Shown one piece after another: positions 1 through 6,349 of a DNA stretch of 11,804 bases; position 1 is the first letter of the stretch, and every line of letters starts with the position of its first letter. The position numbers and the translations under genes are program-made. Under the pieces are notes generated by a model that was not told the origin of the DNA, searched no databases, and worked only from the letters and a program-made list of their open reading frames with translations. The DNA is from Chlamydiota bacterium (lineage in GTDB: Bacteria > Auribacterota > UBA3054 > B51-G9): contig JAUVKG010000041.1 of assembly GCA_030596365.1 (NCBI GenBank), forward strand, positions 1-11,804, read 5' to 3'.

Positions 1-21
1 GTCATAAGGTCTATAAGGTCT
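1..21. repeat. Short tandem repeat 'ataaggtct' x2 at window edge
   Basis: Two exact copies of the 9-mer ataaggtct lie head to tail at 4-12 and 13-21. A diverged continuation, 'gaaggt', follows at 22-27. The array may extend beyond the left edge of the window. It is noncoding and sits 3' of the pcrA-like gene. Confidence 0.55.
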
Positions 22-44
22 GAAGGTTGGTAATCATTTTCAAC

Positions 45-142
45 TATCAACTAATAATTATCAACTAATAATTATCAACTAATAACTATTAACTAATAAC
101 TATTAACTAATAACTATTAACTAATAACCATTAACTAATAAC
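45..142. repeat. Seven-unit 14-bp tandem repeat array
   Basis: Seven consecutive 14-bp units run without a gap at 45-58, 59-72, 73-86, 87-100, 101-114, 115-128 and 129-142. The consensus is TATYAACTAATAAY, with unit 7 starting CAT. The left units carry C at position 4 and T at position 14, and the right units carry T and C, so the array grew by local duplication. Every unit contains TAACTAATAA-like stop codons, and since 14 is not a multiple of three the array closes all plus-strand reading frames. The units are contiguous with no spacers, so this is not a CRISPR array. It lies just downstream of the pcrA-like gene. Confidence 0.9.
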
Positions 143-161
143 CCAAAGCAAGATGCTTTGG
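143..161 (-). terminator. Hairpin after pcrA stop, possible terminator
   Basis: A perfect 8-bp stem, ccaaagca (143-150) and tgctttgg (154-161) with a 3-nt loop, starts immediately after the TAA stop of the pcrA-like gene (162-164, minus). No uninterrupted T-run follows on the minus strand, which continues gttattagttaat. It is therefore a weak or non-canonical intrinsic terminator, or simply an mRNA 3'-end hairpin. Confidence 0.45.
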
Positions 162-2327
162 TTACTTTAACACACGTAGTTTGGCATACTGCGCAACTAA
201 AACTTTCGGATTCGGCAAACTGTCAAATTGAATTGTTAATCGCGCAGAATCCCCGCTTCCGGTTATCGATTCTATTTCTCCGTCTCCAAAGTGAGAGTGA
301 ATAACTCTATTGCCAACTGTATATCCATTATTGCCTGCTTTAGATTTTTTTGATTTAGGAACCGGAGGAACTTCTTCTGCACCGAAAGAGTCACGATGTT
401 CACTAATTCTCACTTCAATAAATTCATCAGGTATTTCGCTCAAAAATCTTGAAGGTTCGCGAACTTTTCTTTGGCCGAACACTGTACGATGATAAGCGCA
501 GCTTAACGACAATCTTTTTTTTGCGCGTGTCATACCAACATAACACAAGCGTCGTTCTTCTTCTATATCAGTTGGATCATCACTGGAATTATAATGCGGA
601 AAAAGATTTTCTTCCATACCAATAATATAAACAACAGGAAATTCTAATCCTTTTGCATTATGAATTGTCATTAAAGTAACTGACTCTTCGCTGTCATTCC
701 AATTATCAATATCAGATGTTAAGGCCACTTCATGAAGAAACCCATCAACTGAAGGTTTTTCGTCCGGGGAAGTATTATCATATTCTGCGGCGGCGGAGAT
801 AAGTTCTTTTATATTTTCGACACGGGTTTTATCCTGCAAATCATTAGAGCTGCAAACTTTTTCAATATAATTTATTTCATCGATTACTTTTTTAACCAGT
901 TCTGTTGTTGTAAGTTCATTTTTGGCTTTACAGAACTCATTCATTAATTGCATAAATTTAACGATTTTTCTCTGCGCGGCTTTGCTTAAATTCGAAATAG
1001 ATTCCGCTTTGTCAGCAGCTTCAAATAAAGTTATATTACATGAGCGGGCATAACGAGCAATAGTTTCCTGAGTTGTTGAACCGATTCCTCTGTGAGGAGT
1101 ATTTATAATTCTTTTAAAATTAACATCATCTGCTTGATTAGCAATTACACGCAGATAAGCAACGATATCTTTAATTTCGCGGCGATTATAAAAACCTACA
1201 TCACCAATTATGATATGTGACATTCTTGCGCGTCTGAAATGGTCTTCAAAGACTCGTGTCAGCGCATGAATTCTATGAAAAATAACAATATCATTCAAAG
1301 AAAGATTAGAATCTTCACGAATTTGTTCACGAATATGATCAATAACAAATTCCGCTTCATCATGTTCATCTATAGCTCTATAAACACAAATTTGTGCGCC
1401 TTCCTCATTTTCAGTCCAAAGTTTTTTTTCTTTGCGATGTGTATTATTTGAAATAATATCGTTGGCAACGTTAAGTACCGTTGCGGTAGACCTGTAATTT
1501 TGCTCAAGAGTAATTAATTTTGCATTTTTAAAATCATGTTCAAAATCAAGAATGTTTTTAATATCAGCACCGCGAAACTTATAAATTGACTGATCAGGAT
1601 CACCAACAACGCAAATATTTTTATGTTTTTTTGCGAGAAGTTTTGCAAGTGTATATTGAGCAAAATTAGTATCCTGAAATTCATCTATAAGCATATGATC
1701 AAATTTATTTTGATATTTTTTTAAAATATCTTCGTTTTGCTGTAGAAGCAGGACGCACTGCATTATAAGGTCATCAAAATCCATTGCGTTAGCTTTTAAA
1801 AGAGCTGCTTCATATTCTTTATAAACATTTGCGACAACTTCTTTTTTGTAATCATCTATTTTTTCAGCAAACTTCGCTGCGGTGATAAGTTTATTTTTCG
1901 CGTGATTGAACTCGTTGGCAAACATCTTTGGTTTTGTATGTTTGTCACTGACATTTAATCTCCGCATGCAATCTTTTATTAATGTTAGCTGATCGCTCTT
2001 GTCGTAAACCACAAAACTATTCGCGTAAGGTAATCTGTCATTTTCAGTGCGAAGTACACGAAGACAAAATGAATGAAAGGTAGATACCGGAACATACGCG
2101 TTAACAAGTTTATCAACACGTTTGGCCATTTCACCGGCAGCTTTATTAGTGAATGTAACGGCAAGAATGCGGCTTGGTTGAACACCTTGAGTTGTCAGGT
2201 ATGCAATACGATAAGTCAGCACACGGGTTTTTCCACTACCTGCCCCAGCTACTATAAGTAGAGGACCATCGGGATGTGTTACAGCTTTATACTGTACCGG
2301 ATTAAGTTCTTTAATAAAATCAGTCAT
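162..2327 (-). CDS. pcrA: ATP-dependent DNA helicase PcrA/UvrD (SF1A)
   Basis: This is a 3'-5' DNA helicase of superfamily 1A, acting in nucleotide excision repair, mismatch repair and clearing of RecA or replication blocks in the cytoplasm. At 721 residues it matches the usual PcrA/UvrD length. The motifs occur in order: Q-motif region LNPVQYKAV (8-16), Walker A AGAGSGKT (27-34), motif Ia TFTNKAAGEM (58-67), DEFQD Walker B (215-219), GDPDQSIYKFRGA (242-254), QNYRS (276-280), motif V TIHNAKGLEF (554-563) and motif VI CYVGMTRAKKRL (595-606). The C-terminus keeps the PcrA-type tail GYTVGNRVIHSHFGDGEIES (668-687), normally the RNA-polymerase-interacting Tudor-like region, so I prefer pcrA to uvrD or rep. 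The start is ATG at 2325-2327 and no good ribosome site precedes it. A promoter is visible at 2370-2398. No motif is missing. Confidence 0.97.
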   Translation of the reverse strand: MTDFIKELNPVQYKAVTHPDGPLLIVAGAGSGKTRVLTYRIAYLTTQGVQPSRILAVTFTNKAAGEMAKRVDKLVNAYVPVSTFHSFCLRVLRTENDRLPYANSFVVYDKSDQLTLIKDCMRRLNVSDKHTKPKMFANEFNHAKNKLITAAKFAEKIDDYKKEVVANVYKEYEAALLKANAMDFDDLIMQCVLLLQQNEDILKKYQNKFDHMLIDEFQDTNFAQYTLAKLLAKKHKNICVVGDPDQSIYKFRGADIKNILDFEHDFKNAKLITLEQNYRSTATVLNVANDIISNNTHRKEKKLWTENEEGAQICVYRAIDEHDEAEFVIDHIREQIREDSNLSLNDIVIFHRIHALTRVFEDHFRRARMSHIIIGDVGFYNRREIKDIVAYLRVIANQADDVNFKRIINTPHRGIGSTTQETIARYARSCNITLFEAADKAESISNLSKAAQRKIVKFMQLMNEFCKAKNELTTTELVKKVIDEINYIEKVCSSNDLQDKTRVENIKELISAAAEYDNTSPDEKPSVDGFLHEVALTSDIDNWNDSEESVTLMTIHNAKGLEFPVVYIIGMEENLFPHYNSSDDPTDIEEERRLCYVGMTRAKKRLSLSCAYHRTVFGQRKVREPSRFLSEIPDEFIEVRISEHRDSFGAEEVPPVPKSKKSKAGNNGYTVGNRVIHSHFGDGEIESITGSGDSARLTIQFDSLPNPKVLVAQYAKLRVLK

Positions 2328-2369
2328 AAAATTTAGTTTTATATAAATCTATAATATATAACAATAAGG

Positions 2370-2398
2370 ATTATAATGTTTTCGACTTTTTTTTTCAA
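2370..2398 (-). promoter_or_regulatory. Sigma70-type promoter of the pcrA-like gene
   Basis: On the minus strand TTGAAA (2398-2393) and TATAAT (2375-2370) are separated by exactly 17 bp, including an A-tract. This is 11 of 12 consensus bases at ideal spacing. The expected transcript start is near 2363, giving a 5' leader of about 35 nt before the ATG at 2327. It is divergent from the promoter at 2430-2458. Confidence 0.75.
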
Positions 2399-2429
2399 TG
2401 AGTAGAAATCATTATAAGAACAATTCAAC

Positions 2430-2458
2430 TTGACAATCCCTTTTTTTAAAAGTATAAT
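2430..2458 (+). promoter_or_regulatory. Perfect-consensus sigma70 promoter
   Basis: TTGACA (2430-2435) and TATAAT (2453-2458) are separated by 17 bp, matching the housekeeping consensus at all twelve positions with optimal spacing. Transcription would start near 2465, giving a leader of about 67 nt before the ATG at 2532. The downstream gene also has a good ribosome-binding site, so strong constitutive expression is likely. Confidence 0.85.
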
Positions 2459-2522
2459 TATTTACGTGTTGTAAACAAAATATATAAATAAAAGCCTTTT
2501 CCGGGAGATTAACACAAACAAC

Positions 2523-2534
2523 GAGGTGCATATG
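2523..2534 (+). promoter_or_regulatory. Ribosome-binding site that decides the start
   Basis: GAGGTG (2523-2528) is a good Shine-Dalgarno sequence, with its GAGG core 5 nt before the ATG at 2532. A GTG at 2526 opens the same frame two codons earlier but lies inside this Shine-Dalgarno sequence, so it cannot be the start served by it. The ATG at 2532 is preferred. Confidence 0.75.
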
Positions 2535-3365
2535 AATAAAACAAAATTTGTTATAACAACTGTTACTGTTGTTTTTGCTGTTATAGTTGTTGCGATTATC
2601 CTCAGACCATCCCCAGCTCCGGACACAGTGCTGTTTGATGAATTGGAACATCGACTAAATGAGTTGGAACAACAAGTCGCGAAGCTGGACACGAAGATTG
2701 GTAATACTAAACTCGCAACCGGCATTAGAAATATACAGATTAGGAATGAAGATGATCCGGAAGAGACCGATGAGGTCAAGGAAGAGGTAATGGTTAGGCT
2801 GCAGCAGGTCGAGGACACCGTTGCCCAGGCAGATCAGACTTTGTCGGCAGCAATTAAGGAACGTGTCGAGGAGGTTGTTGGCGAAAAAGTTGACGAGTTG
2901 GAGAAAAAACAGGACAAAAAACCTACGCTCGCTATTTTCTCCGAGGTGCTTGAGCTTACGGATGACCAACGTCGCGTTGTTGATAAGGAGGTCTGGGTTG
3001 CCCAAAATGAAGTGCGAACAATTCTTGAGACCCCGACAGAAGACGGCTCAATTCTCATCGACGAGTTGGTTGATGTGATTGCTTATGGCGAAGCCAAACA
3101 TCCGGAAGCCGGTCAGCGTTTTATAAAGTGGCTTGGACGTGTTATGACCGAGAAAATACCGGGAACTGATGTTACGTACGGAGCTGATATCGAAGTCGTC
3201 AAGAATAATACACGTTCCGCGTTCCGTAATGAGTTAACCGAAGAACAGTATGCTGAGTTTGAGAGTTGGGGGGTGGATCCTACGGACATTAAGGAGATCG
3301 ATAATAATCCCTGGGCAGATATAGAAGAACGTGTAAAGCAGCGTTTACTGAAACTGGCAGAGTAA
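2532..3365 (+). CDS. Membrane-anchored coiled-coil protein of unknown function
   Basis: I do not recognise a named family in this 277-residue protein. Residues 7-24 form one hydrophobic segment after a short Lys-containing N-terminus, read as an uncleaved signal anchor. A Pro-rich hinge RPSPAP (25-30) follows, then acidic heptad-like helix DELEHRLNELEQQVAKL (36-52) and a second charged coiled-coil region (about 81-130). The C-terminal part (131-277) is helical and acidic, with two similar short motifs, ELTDDQRRV (141-149) and ELTEEQYAEFESW (234-246), recalling the LTxxQ motifs of Spy/CpxP-like periplasmic proteins. That likeness is only suggestive. The protein most likely projects outward from the inner membrane. 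The gene looks richer in G+C, and in GAG, GTC and GAC codons, than its neighbours, and it has a perfect promoter, so it may be highly expressed or acquired. Confidence 0.85.
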   Translation: MNKTKFVITTVTVVFAVIVVAIILRPSPAPDTVLFDELEHRLNELEQQVAKLDTKIGNTKLATGIRNIQIRNEDDPEETDEVKEEVMVRLQQVEDTVAQADQTLSAAIKERVEEVVGEKVDELEKKQDKKPTLAIFSEVLELTDDQRRVVDKEVWVAQNEVRTILETPTEDGSILIDELVDVIAYGEAKHPEAGQRFIKWLGRVMTEKIPGTDVTYGADIEVVKNNTRSAFRNELTEEQYAEFESWGVDPTDIKEIDNNPWADIEERVKQRLLKLAE

Positions 3366-3411
3366 AGTAAAATTGCGTAAAATATATTTAAAATTTGCTT
3401 TTAAAATCAAA

Positions 3412-4929
3412 TTATTTAAGAGAAGTTTTTTTATCTTCTTTAGTTTTATAATTATAATTTGCGGTTCCTTCGCCAAATATTTTGTTTCCGGATGTATCAA
3501 TAGTGATAAACAAATCAGCCGATTTTGCCTGCCAGTCAGTTGTTGATGTATTTGAAATAGTCAGAGCTGAAGGTAATCCTGCACAATTTTTATAAATATA
3601 AGTCAAGTAAAGTTTTCCTTTTTTAAGTTTTAATTTAGTGGTGATTTTATTTCCGCAGGCATCTAATTTAGCTTTTGCAGCAGTTCCTTTCTTGTTTGAT
3701 TTAAACTCTCCGCAAGGTAATGCTAAACTACTATTAAGAATAATTAAATTTGTGAAACTCTGCCCTGAAAGAAAACTCAAATCAATTAACGAAGAATCCA
3801 TAGAACCGGTAATTTTTAAATTGCCCAATTGAAATTTATCTCCCGCTTTCCAGATTATTTTACCTTTAAATTTTGTGGTTGTAAAGACTGATGTTCCACT
3901 GGAGCTACTTACTGACCAGCCAATATCACTCAGCAGCCCTTCCGTAACCGATCCGGGATTATGTAAAGATTCGCCTTTACCGATTGAATATGTCATAAGA
4001 GCATTTGGTGTTCCATTAAATATTTCATCAAGATGGGAATAACTTGATCCTGAATTCCATGTTAATGGACTATACAATTTTACTCTGGTCCCGCCGTTTG
4101 CCGCATTAGCTGAAAAACCGTTAAAATAAAGATTTCCACTGGTTAACACATTTTTTAATGCAACAGAGTTATCAGGATATGTTCCTGTGTCAATCAGACT
4201 TGTACCGTAATTATCTTCTGTAAATTGATCATAAGCATTAGGATATGAATTCCACCATTTACCCAAACCGCTTTCAACATAAAAATTGCCGGTAAAACCA
4301 AGGCCATGACAAATTTCATGCAGAATTACAGTCGAAAGATCATATTTTGTGACCGGCGTATTGCCGTCAGTGCCGGTGTACCATGAAAAAGTACTGCTGA
4401 AACCCATGTAAATATCAGGTTTTGCAGGATCAAGGTCGGAACCGTAAAGCGCGTTTGCAAGGGAAGCCGGATATAAAGTGTTTGCCAATGGCGCGCCTGT
4501 AAAATCGCGCCGAAGAGTAATTGTACCGCTATGACCTAAAACACCAGGCGGTAAATTGTCCACCCAGCCTGCATTAATTGTAATCGGCACAGTTGATTCA
4601 AGTATATTTTCCCAAATACCTGCAGCATATGTAAATGCGTTACTTACATCCGTTGGCCAGTCTATAGTATGGTCTCCCCATTTTGCGTCCGGAGAATTAG
4701 CCGGCAGGAAATTAATTTGGACAGTTGAAGTTTTTACTGCCTGCATTTGATTATAATAGGTTGCCGGAGGAGCAACGTGAAAATCAATAACGCGAGGATC
4801 TGCGATTAAAATTCCTGTAGGCGCATCAAGTGTAATTTTTTCAGGTATCCCGGATTGCGAGTTATTCTCCGCATAAACAGATGATGCTATTAAACACAAG
4901 CAACAAGTAATTGTTTTTAGAGTGGTCAA
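3412..4929 (-). CDS. Secreted zinc metalloprotease-like protein (HExxH)
   Basis: The 505-residue protein has a signal peptide (1-20, likely cleaved after SVYA) and is probably exported. The zinc motif HEICHGLGF (204-212) sits in the hydrophobic helix LSTVILHEICHGL, with Glu205 as the predicted catalytic base. Further family features are SYSHLDE (296-302), LMTYSIGKGESLHNPG (311-326) and LLSDIGW (332-338), which I associate with bacterial proteases bearing HELGHGLGF. In the metzincin pattern HExxHxxGxxH/D the last ligand would be residue 214, but that is Gly, so the third ligand must lie elsewhere, possibly His299. A Ser-rich linker (339-347) leads to a roughly 150-residue beta-rich C-terminal domain with Cys406, Cys425 and Cys449, of unknown role. 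The start is TTG at 4927-4929. The gene converges on the 2532-3365 gene, 46 bp away. The substrate is unknown. Confidence 0.9.
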   Translation of the reverse strand: MTTLKTITCCLCLIASSVYAENNSQSGIPEKITLDAPTGILIADPRVIDFHVAPPATYYNQMQAVKTSTVQINFLPANSPDAKWGDHTIDWPTDVSNAFTYAAGIWENILESTVPITINAGWVDNLPPGVLGHSGTITLRRDFTGAPLANTLYPASLANALYGSDLDPAKPDIYMGFSSTFSWYTGTDGNTPVTKYDLSTVILHEICHGLGFTGNFYVESGLGKWWNSYPNAYDQFTEDNYGTSLIDTGTYPDNSVALKNVLTSGNLYFNGFSANAANGGTRVKLYSPLTWNSGSSYSHLDEIFNGTPNALMTYSIGKGESLHNPGSVTEGLLSDIGWSVSSSSGTSVFTTTKFKGKIIWKAGDKFQLGNLKITGSMDSSLIDLSFLSGQSFTNLIILNSSLALPCGEFKSNKKGTAAKAKLDACGNKITTKLKLKKGKLYLTYIYKNCAGLPSALTISNTSTTDWQAKSADLFITIDTSGNKIFGEGTANYNYKTKEDKKTSLK

Positions 4930-4940
4930 AATAAACTCCT
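4927..4940 (-). promoter_or_regulatory. Strong Shine-Dalgarno site for a TTG start
   Basis: On the minus strand AGGAG (4940-4936) lies 6 nt before a TTG codon (4929-4927). That codon opens directly into a good signal peptide (MTTLKTITCCLCLIASSVYA). No ATG or GTG is present in a plausible position, so the rare TTG start is well supported. Confidence 0.8.
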
Positions 4941-4966
4941 ATAGTTAAATCTAAGATAAATTATTT

Positions 4967-4993
4967 ATTCTGCAAAATGATTAACAGCAGAAT
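4967..4993. repeat. Inverted repeat with internally inverted 13-mer
   Basis: The arms attctgc (4967-4973) and gcagaat (4987-4993) flank a 13-mer aaaatgattaaca (4974-4986). The same right arm occurs at 5294-5300 and 6170-6176, but there it is preceded by the exact reverse complement, tgttaatcatttt (5281-5293, 6157-6169). The 13-mer is therefore inverted in this copy relative to the other two. Confidence 0.75.
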
Positions 4994-5020
4994 AATTTTC
5001 ATTTTATAGTTTTTAATTTT
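4987..5020. repeat. 34-bp direct repeat, copy at pseudogene 3' end
   Basis: The 34 bp at 4987-5020, starting gcagaataattttc, are identical to 5294-5327. The other copy spans the last codons and stop of the intact GxxExxY gene. This copy sits at the tail of the decayed gene fragment, which ties the two loci together as duplicates. Confidence 0.85.
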
Positions 5021-5232
5021 CATTTAAATTAATAAATTTGTTGGTATTAAAGTTATATTGAAATTCTTAAACTTAAATAACGCAGTAGGAAGATGCTATT
5101 TTTTAATATCAACCCATTGGGTTAAAGCAATAAATTGTGAAAACCTCCTGTTCATCGTGGATTTTGAGCTTTTTATCTTTTTAACTGCGTTATTTAGGTT
5201 AAAATCTTTTCATCAATAAATATGGGTTATAA
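5013..5232 (-). pseudogene. Decayed second copy of the GxxExxY gene
   Basis: Three fragments match the intact neighbour (5306-6103) on the minus strand but are out of order and interrupted by stops. First, 5226-5194 reads PIFIDEKI before stopping, against PVFINEKI (residues 2-9 of the intact protein); the start codon is lost by substitution plus a 1-base deletion. Second, 5152-5096 reads NRRFSQFIALTQWVDIKK and a stop, resembling IRRILNHTNLKAIQWVNFNK (237-256); the DNA shares blocks such as acccattg and cctcct. Third, 5066-5013 reads EFQYNFNTNKFINLNEN and a stop, against MNYNLNTNEFINLSKNS (141-157). The region upstream (5233-5303) matches the upstream region of the intact gene. This is a deleted and shuffled paralogue or the remains of two copies. 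Positions 4930-5305 contain nothing else that codes. Confidence 0.72.
5069..5201. repeat. Segment bounded by an 18-bp inverted repeat
   Basis: The left arm 5069-5086 and the right arm 5184-5201 are inverted copies with 16 of 18 matches. The inner 13 bp, taaataacgcagt (5074-5086) and actgcgttattta (5184-5196), are perfect. The 97 bp between them include the QWVDIKK fragment of the decayed GxxExxY gene. It resembles a miniature hairpin element or an inversion scar. TTAA occurs at both outer edges (5067-5070, 5199-5202), which could be a target duplication but is weak evidence in AT-rich DNA. Confidence 0.6.
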
Positions 5233-5251
5233 CACCCTCATTTCAAGTCTG

Positions 5252-5303
5252 AAAACTTATTTTTTTAAAAATCATTTTGCTGTTAATCATTTTGCAGAAT
5301 AAT
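5252..5303. repeat. 52-bp direct repeat, copy 1
   Basis: Positions 5252-5303 match 6127-6179 base for base except for one A missing in an A-run (5 versus 6). Weaker similarity extends leftward to about 5230 and 6104, covering the leader and Shine-Dalgarno region. The copy includes two aatcattttg units 15 bp apart (5270-5279, 5285-5294) and a T7A5 tract. It represents the upstream region of the decayed GxxExxY copy, overlapping the 3' end of the intact gene's tail repeat. Confidence 0.88.
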
Positions 5304-5305
5304 TT

Positions 5306-6103
5306 TCATTTTATAGTTTTTAATTTTATATCTCTTTTGTTAAAATTTACCCATTGAATAGCCTTTAAATTAGTGTGATTTAAAATCCTCCTTATATTTG
5401 TTTCATACGAAATAAAATATTTTTTTAATCCGGAGAAATGAAATGCTATTTTTTCATCAAGTTTGCAAATTTTTTGTTGGCCCACAATCCTATCTTGCCT
5501 TAATATCTCTATTGGTTTAATAACTTCATCTTTTCCACCCAAAAAATAAATTGTTGCTTCGCGATATAAATCTACATCCAAAAAAGCTCCCCAGTCATTT
5601 AACAAATCAGATATAATATCAAAAAAGAATTTTGAATTTTTACTTAGATTAATAAATTCATTGGTATTTAAATTATAATTCATTCTATCTTTAAAAGTGA
5701 GACTTGTAGAAACAAACTCATATTCAGCCGATGAAGTTCTGAAATTAATTAGTTTTCCGTGTGAAATATTTGATAATAATAAATAGTTTATTAATTGTTT
5801 TTTGTGAATTCCAGTTAATTTATCTACTGCTTTTATTTCGTAAATACAACTATTATTAATCAAAAGATCTAAATAATATTTTTTAAAGAAATCTTTATGT
5901 TTTACACAAATTTCAATTTCATTTTTTGCTTGAAAGCCCATTTGGGTCGCTATATAATTTAATTCATTATGATATATTTTTTCATTATAAAAGTGACCAA
6001 TGTCACTATGAAGGTCAAACACACCCTTCATAATTTTTTCATCGATACAATGAAATTCTTTTTGAGTAATTCTTTCTATTTTCTCATTGATAAATACCGG
6101 CAT
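5306..6103 (-). CDS. GxxExxY protein, PD-(D/E)xK-like nuclease fold
   Basis: This 265-residue protein of the GxxExxY family (PDDEXK_3-like) shows the signature as GHFYNEKIY, with Gly36, Glu41 and Tyr44. A PD-(D/E)xK-like core follows: Asp79 in YYLDLL, then Glu89 and Lys91 in YEIKAV. The family continuation HKKQLINYLL (100-109) and HGKLINF (115-121) is also clear. Many members stop near residue 130; this one has a roughly 135-residue C-terminal extension with DWGAFLDVDLYREA (170-183), YFLGG (186-190) and LKAIQWVNFN (246-255). No family function is established; a nuclease or nucleic-acid role is inferred from the fold. The start is ATG at 6101-6103, with GAGAG about 6 nt upstream. The gene looks more AT-rich than its neighbours, lies between direct repeats and has a decayed copy downstream, which suggests acquisition or duplication as a unit. 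Confidence 0.9.
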   Translation of the reverse strand: MPVFINEKIERITQKEFHCIDEKIMKGVFDLHSDIGHFYNEKIYHNELNYIATQMGFQAKNEIEICVKHKDFFKKYYLDLLINNSCIYEIKAVDKLTGIHKKQLINYLLLSNISHGKLINFRTSSAEYEFVSTSLTFKDRMNYNLNTNEFINLSKNSKFFFDIISDLLNDWGAFLDVDLYREATIYFLGGKDEVIKPIEILRQDRIVGQQKICKLDEKIAFHFSGLKKYFISYETNIRRILNHTNLKAIQWVNFNKRDIKLKTIK

Positions 6104-6126
6104 ATAATACTCTCACTTCTAAGCCA

Positions 6127-6179
6127 AAAACTTATTTTTTTAAAAAATCATTTTGCTGTTAATCATTTTGCAGAATAAT
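6127..6179. repeat. 53-bp direct repeat, copy 2
   Basis: This is the partner of 5252-5303 (one extra A), lying about 24 bp upstream of the intact GxxExxY start. It has the same pair of aatcattttg units at 15-bp spacing (6146-6155, 6161-6170). Recombination between the two copies would delete the intact gene as a unit of about 875 bp. Confidence 0.88.
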
Positions 6180-6280
6180 GGGTACAGCACAAACTTTTGC
6201 TACATATTGGTTAGTCCAGTTTGCCTATATTAGTTATCTTGGTGCTCTCAAAATAACTCCTATGTATTTTTTTTATTAAC

Positions 6281-6289
6281 TGCTATAAT
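6281..6289 (+). promoter_or_regulatory. Extended -10 promoter element before rsmB
   Basis: TGCTATAAT (6281-6289) is an extended -10 element (TGnTATAAT). No good -35 is seen at 16-18 bp spacing. Transcription would begin near 6296, about 54 nt before the ATG at 6350. The stretch 6180-6280 contains no gene that I can support. Confidence 0.5.
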
Positions 6290-6349
6290 ATTATAACATA
6301 TTTTGACATTAGACATCAAACGTTGAACAAAGAACAGAGAACAAAAAAC

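Noticed and set aside
45..142. CRISPR array
   Set aside because: The units are 14 bp and contiguous with no spacers, and no cas genes are nearby.
2462..3058. Antisense reading frames opposite the 2532-3365 gene
   Set aside because: They are shadows: Ser/Leu-rich composition reflects the reverse of an acidic coiled-coil gene, with no promoter or ribosome site.
3366..3411. Terminator between the two convergent genes
   Set aside because: Only a 6-bp AT stem (aatttg/caaatt) with a long loop; too weak to call.
5306..6103. Toxin-antitoxin or defence nuclease
   Set aside because: No partner gene is present and the family signature is GxxExxY; nothing links it to a known defence system.
5969..6178. 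Plus-strand 69-residue frame over the GxxExxY 5' region
   Set aside because: It is antisense to a well-supported gene and runs through the direct repeat; low-complexity Phe/Lys composition.
6180..6248. Small protein ending WTNQYVAKVCAVPIILQND on the minus strand
   Set aside because: The frame is short, closed by stops just upstream and runs into the repeat; no start or homologue recognised.
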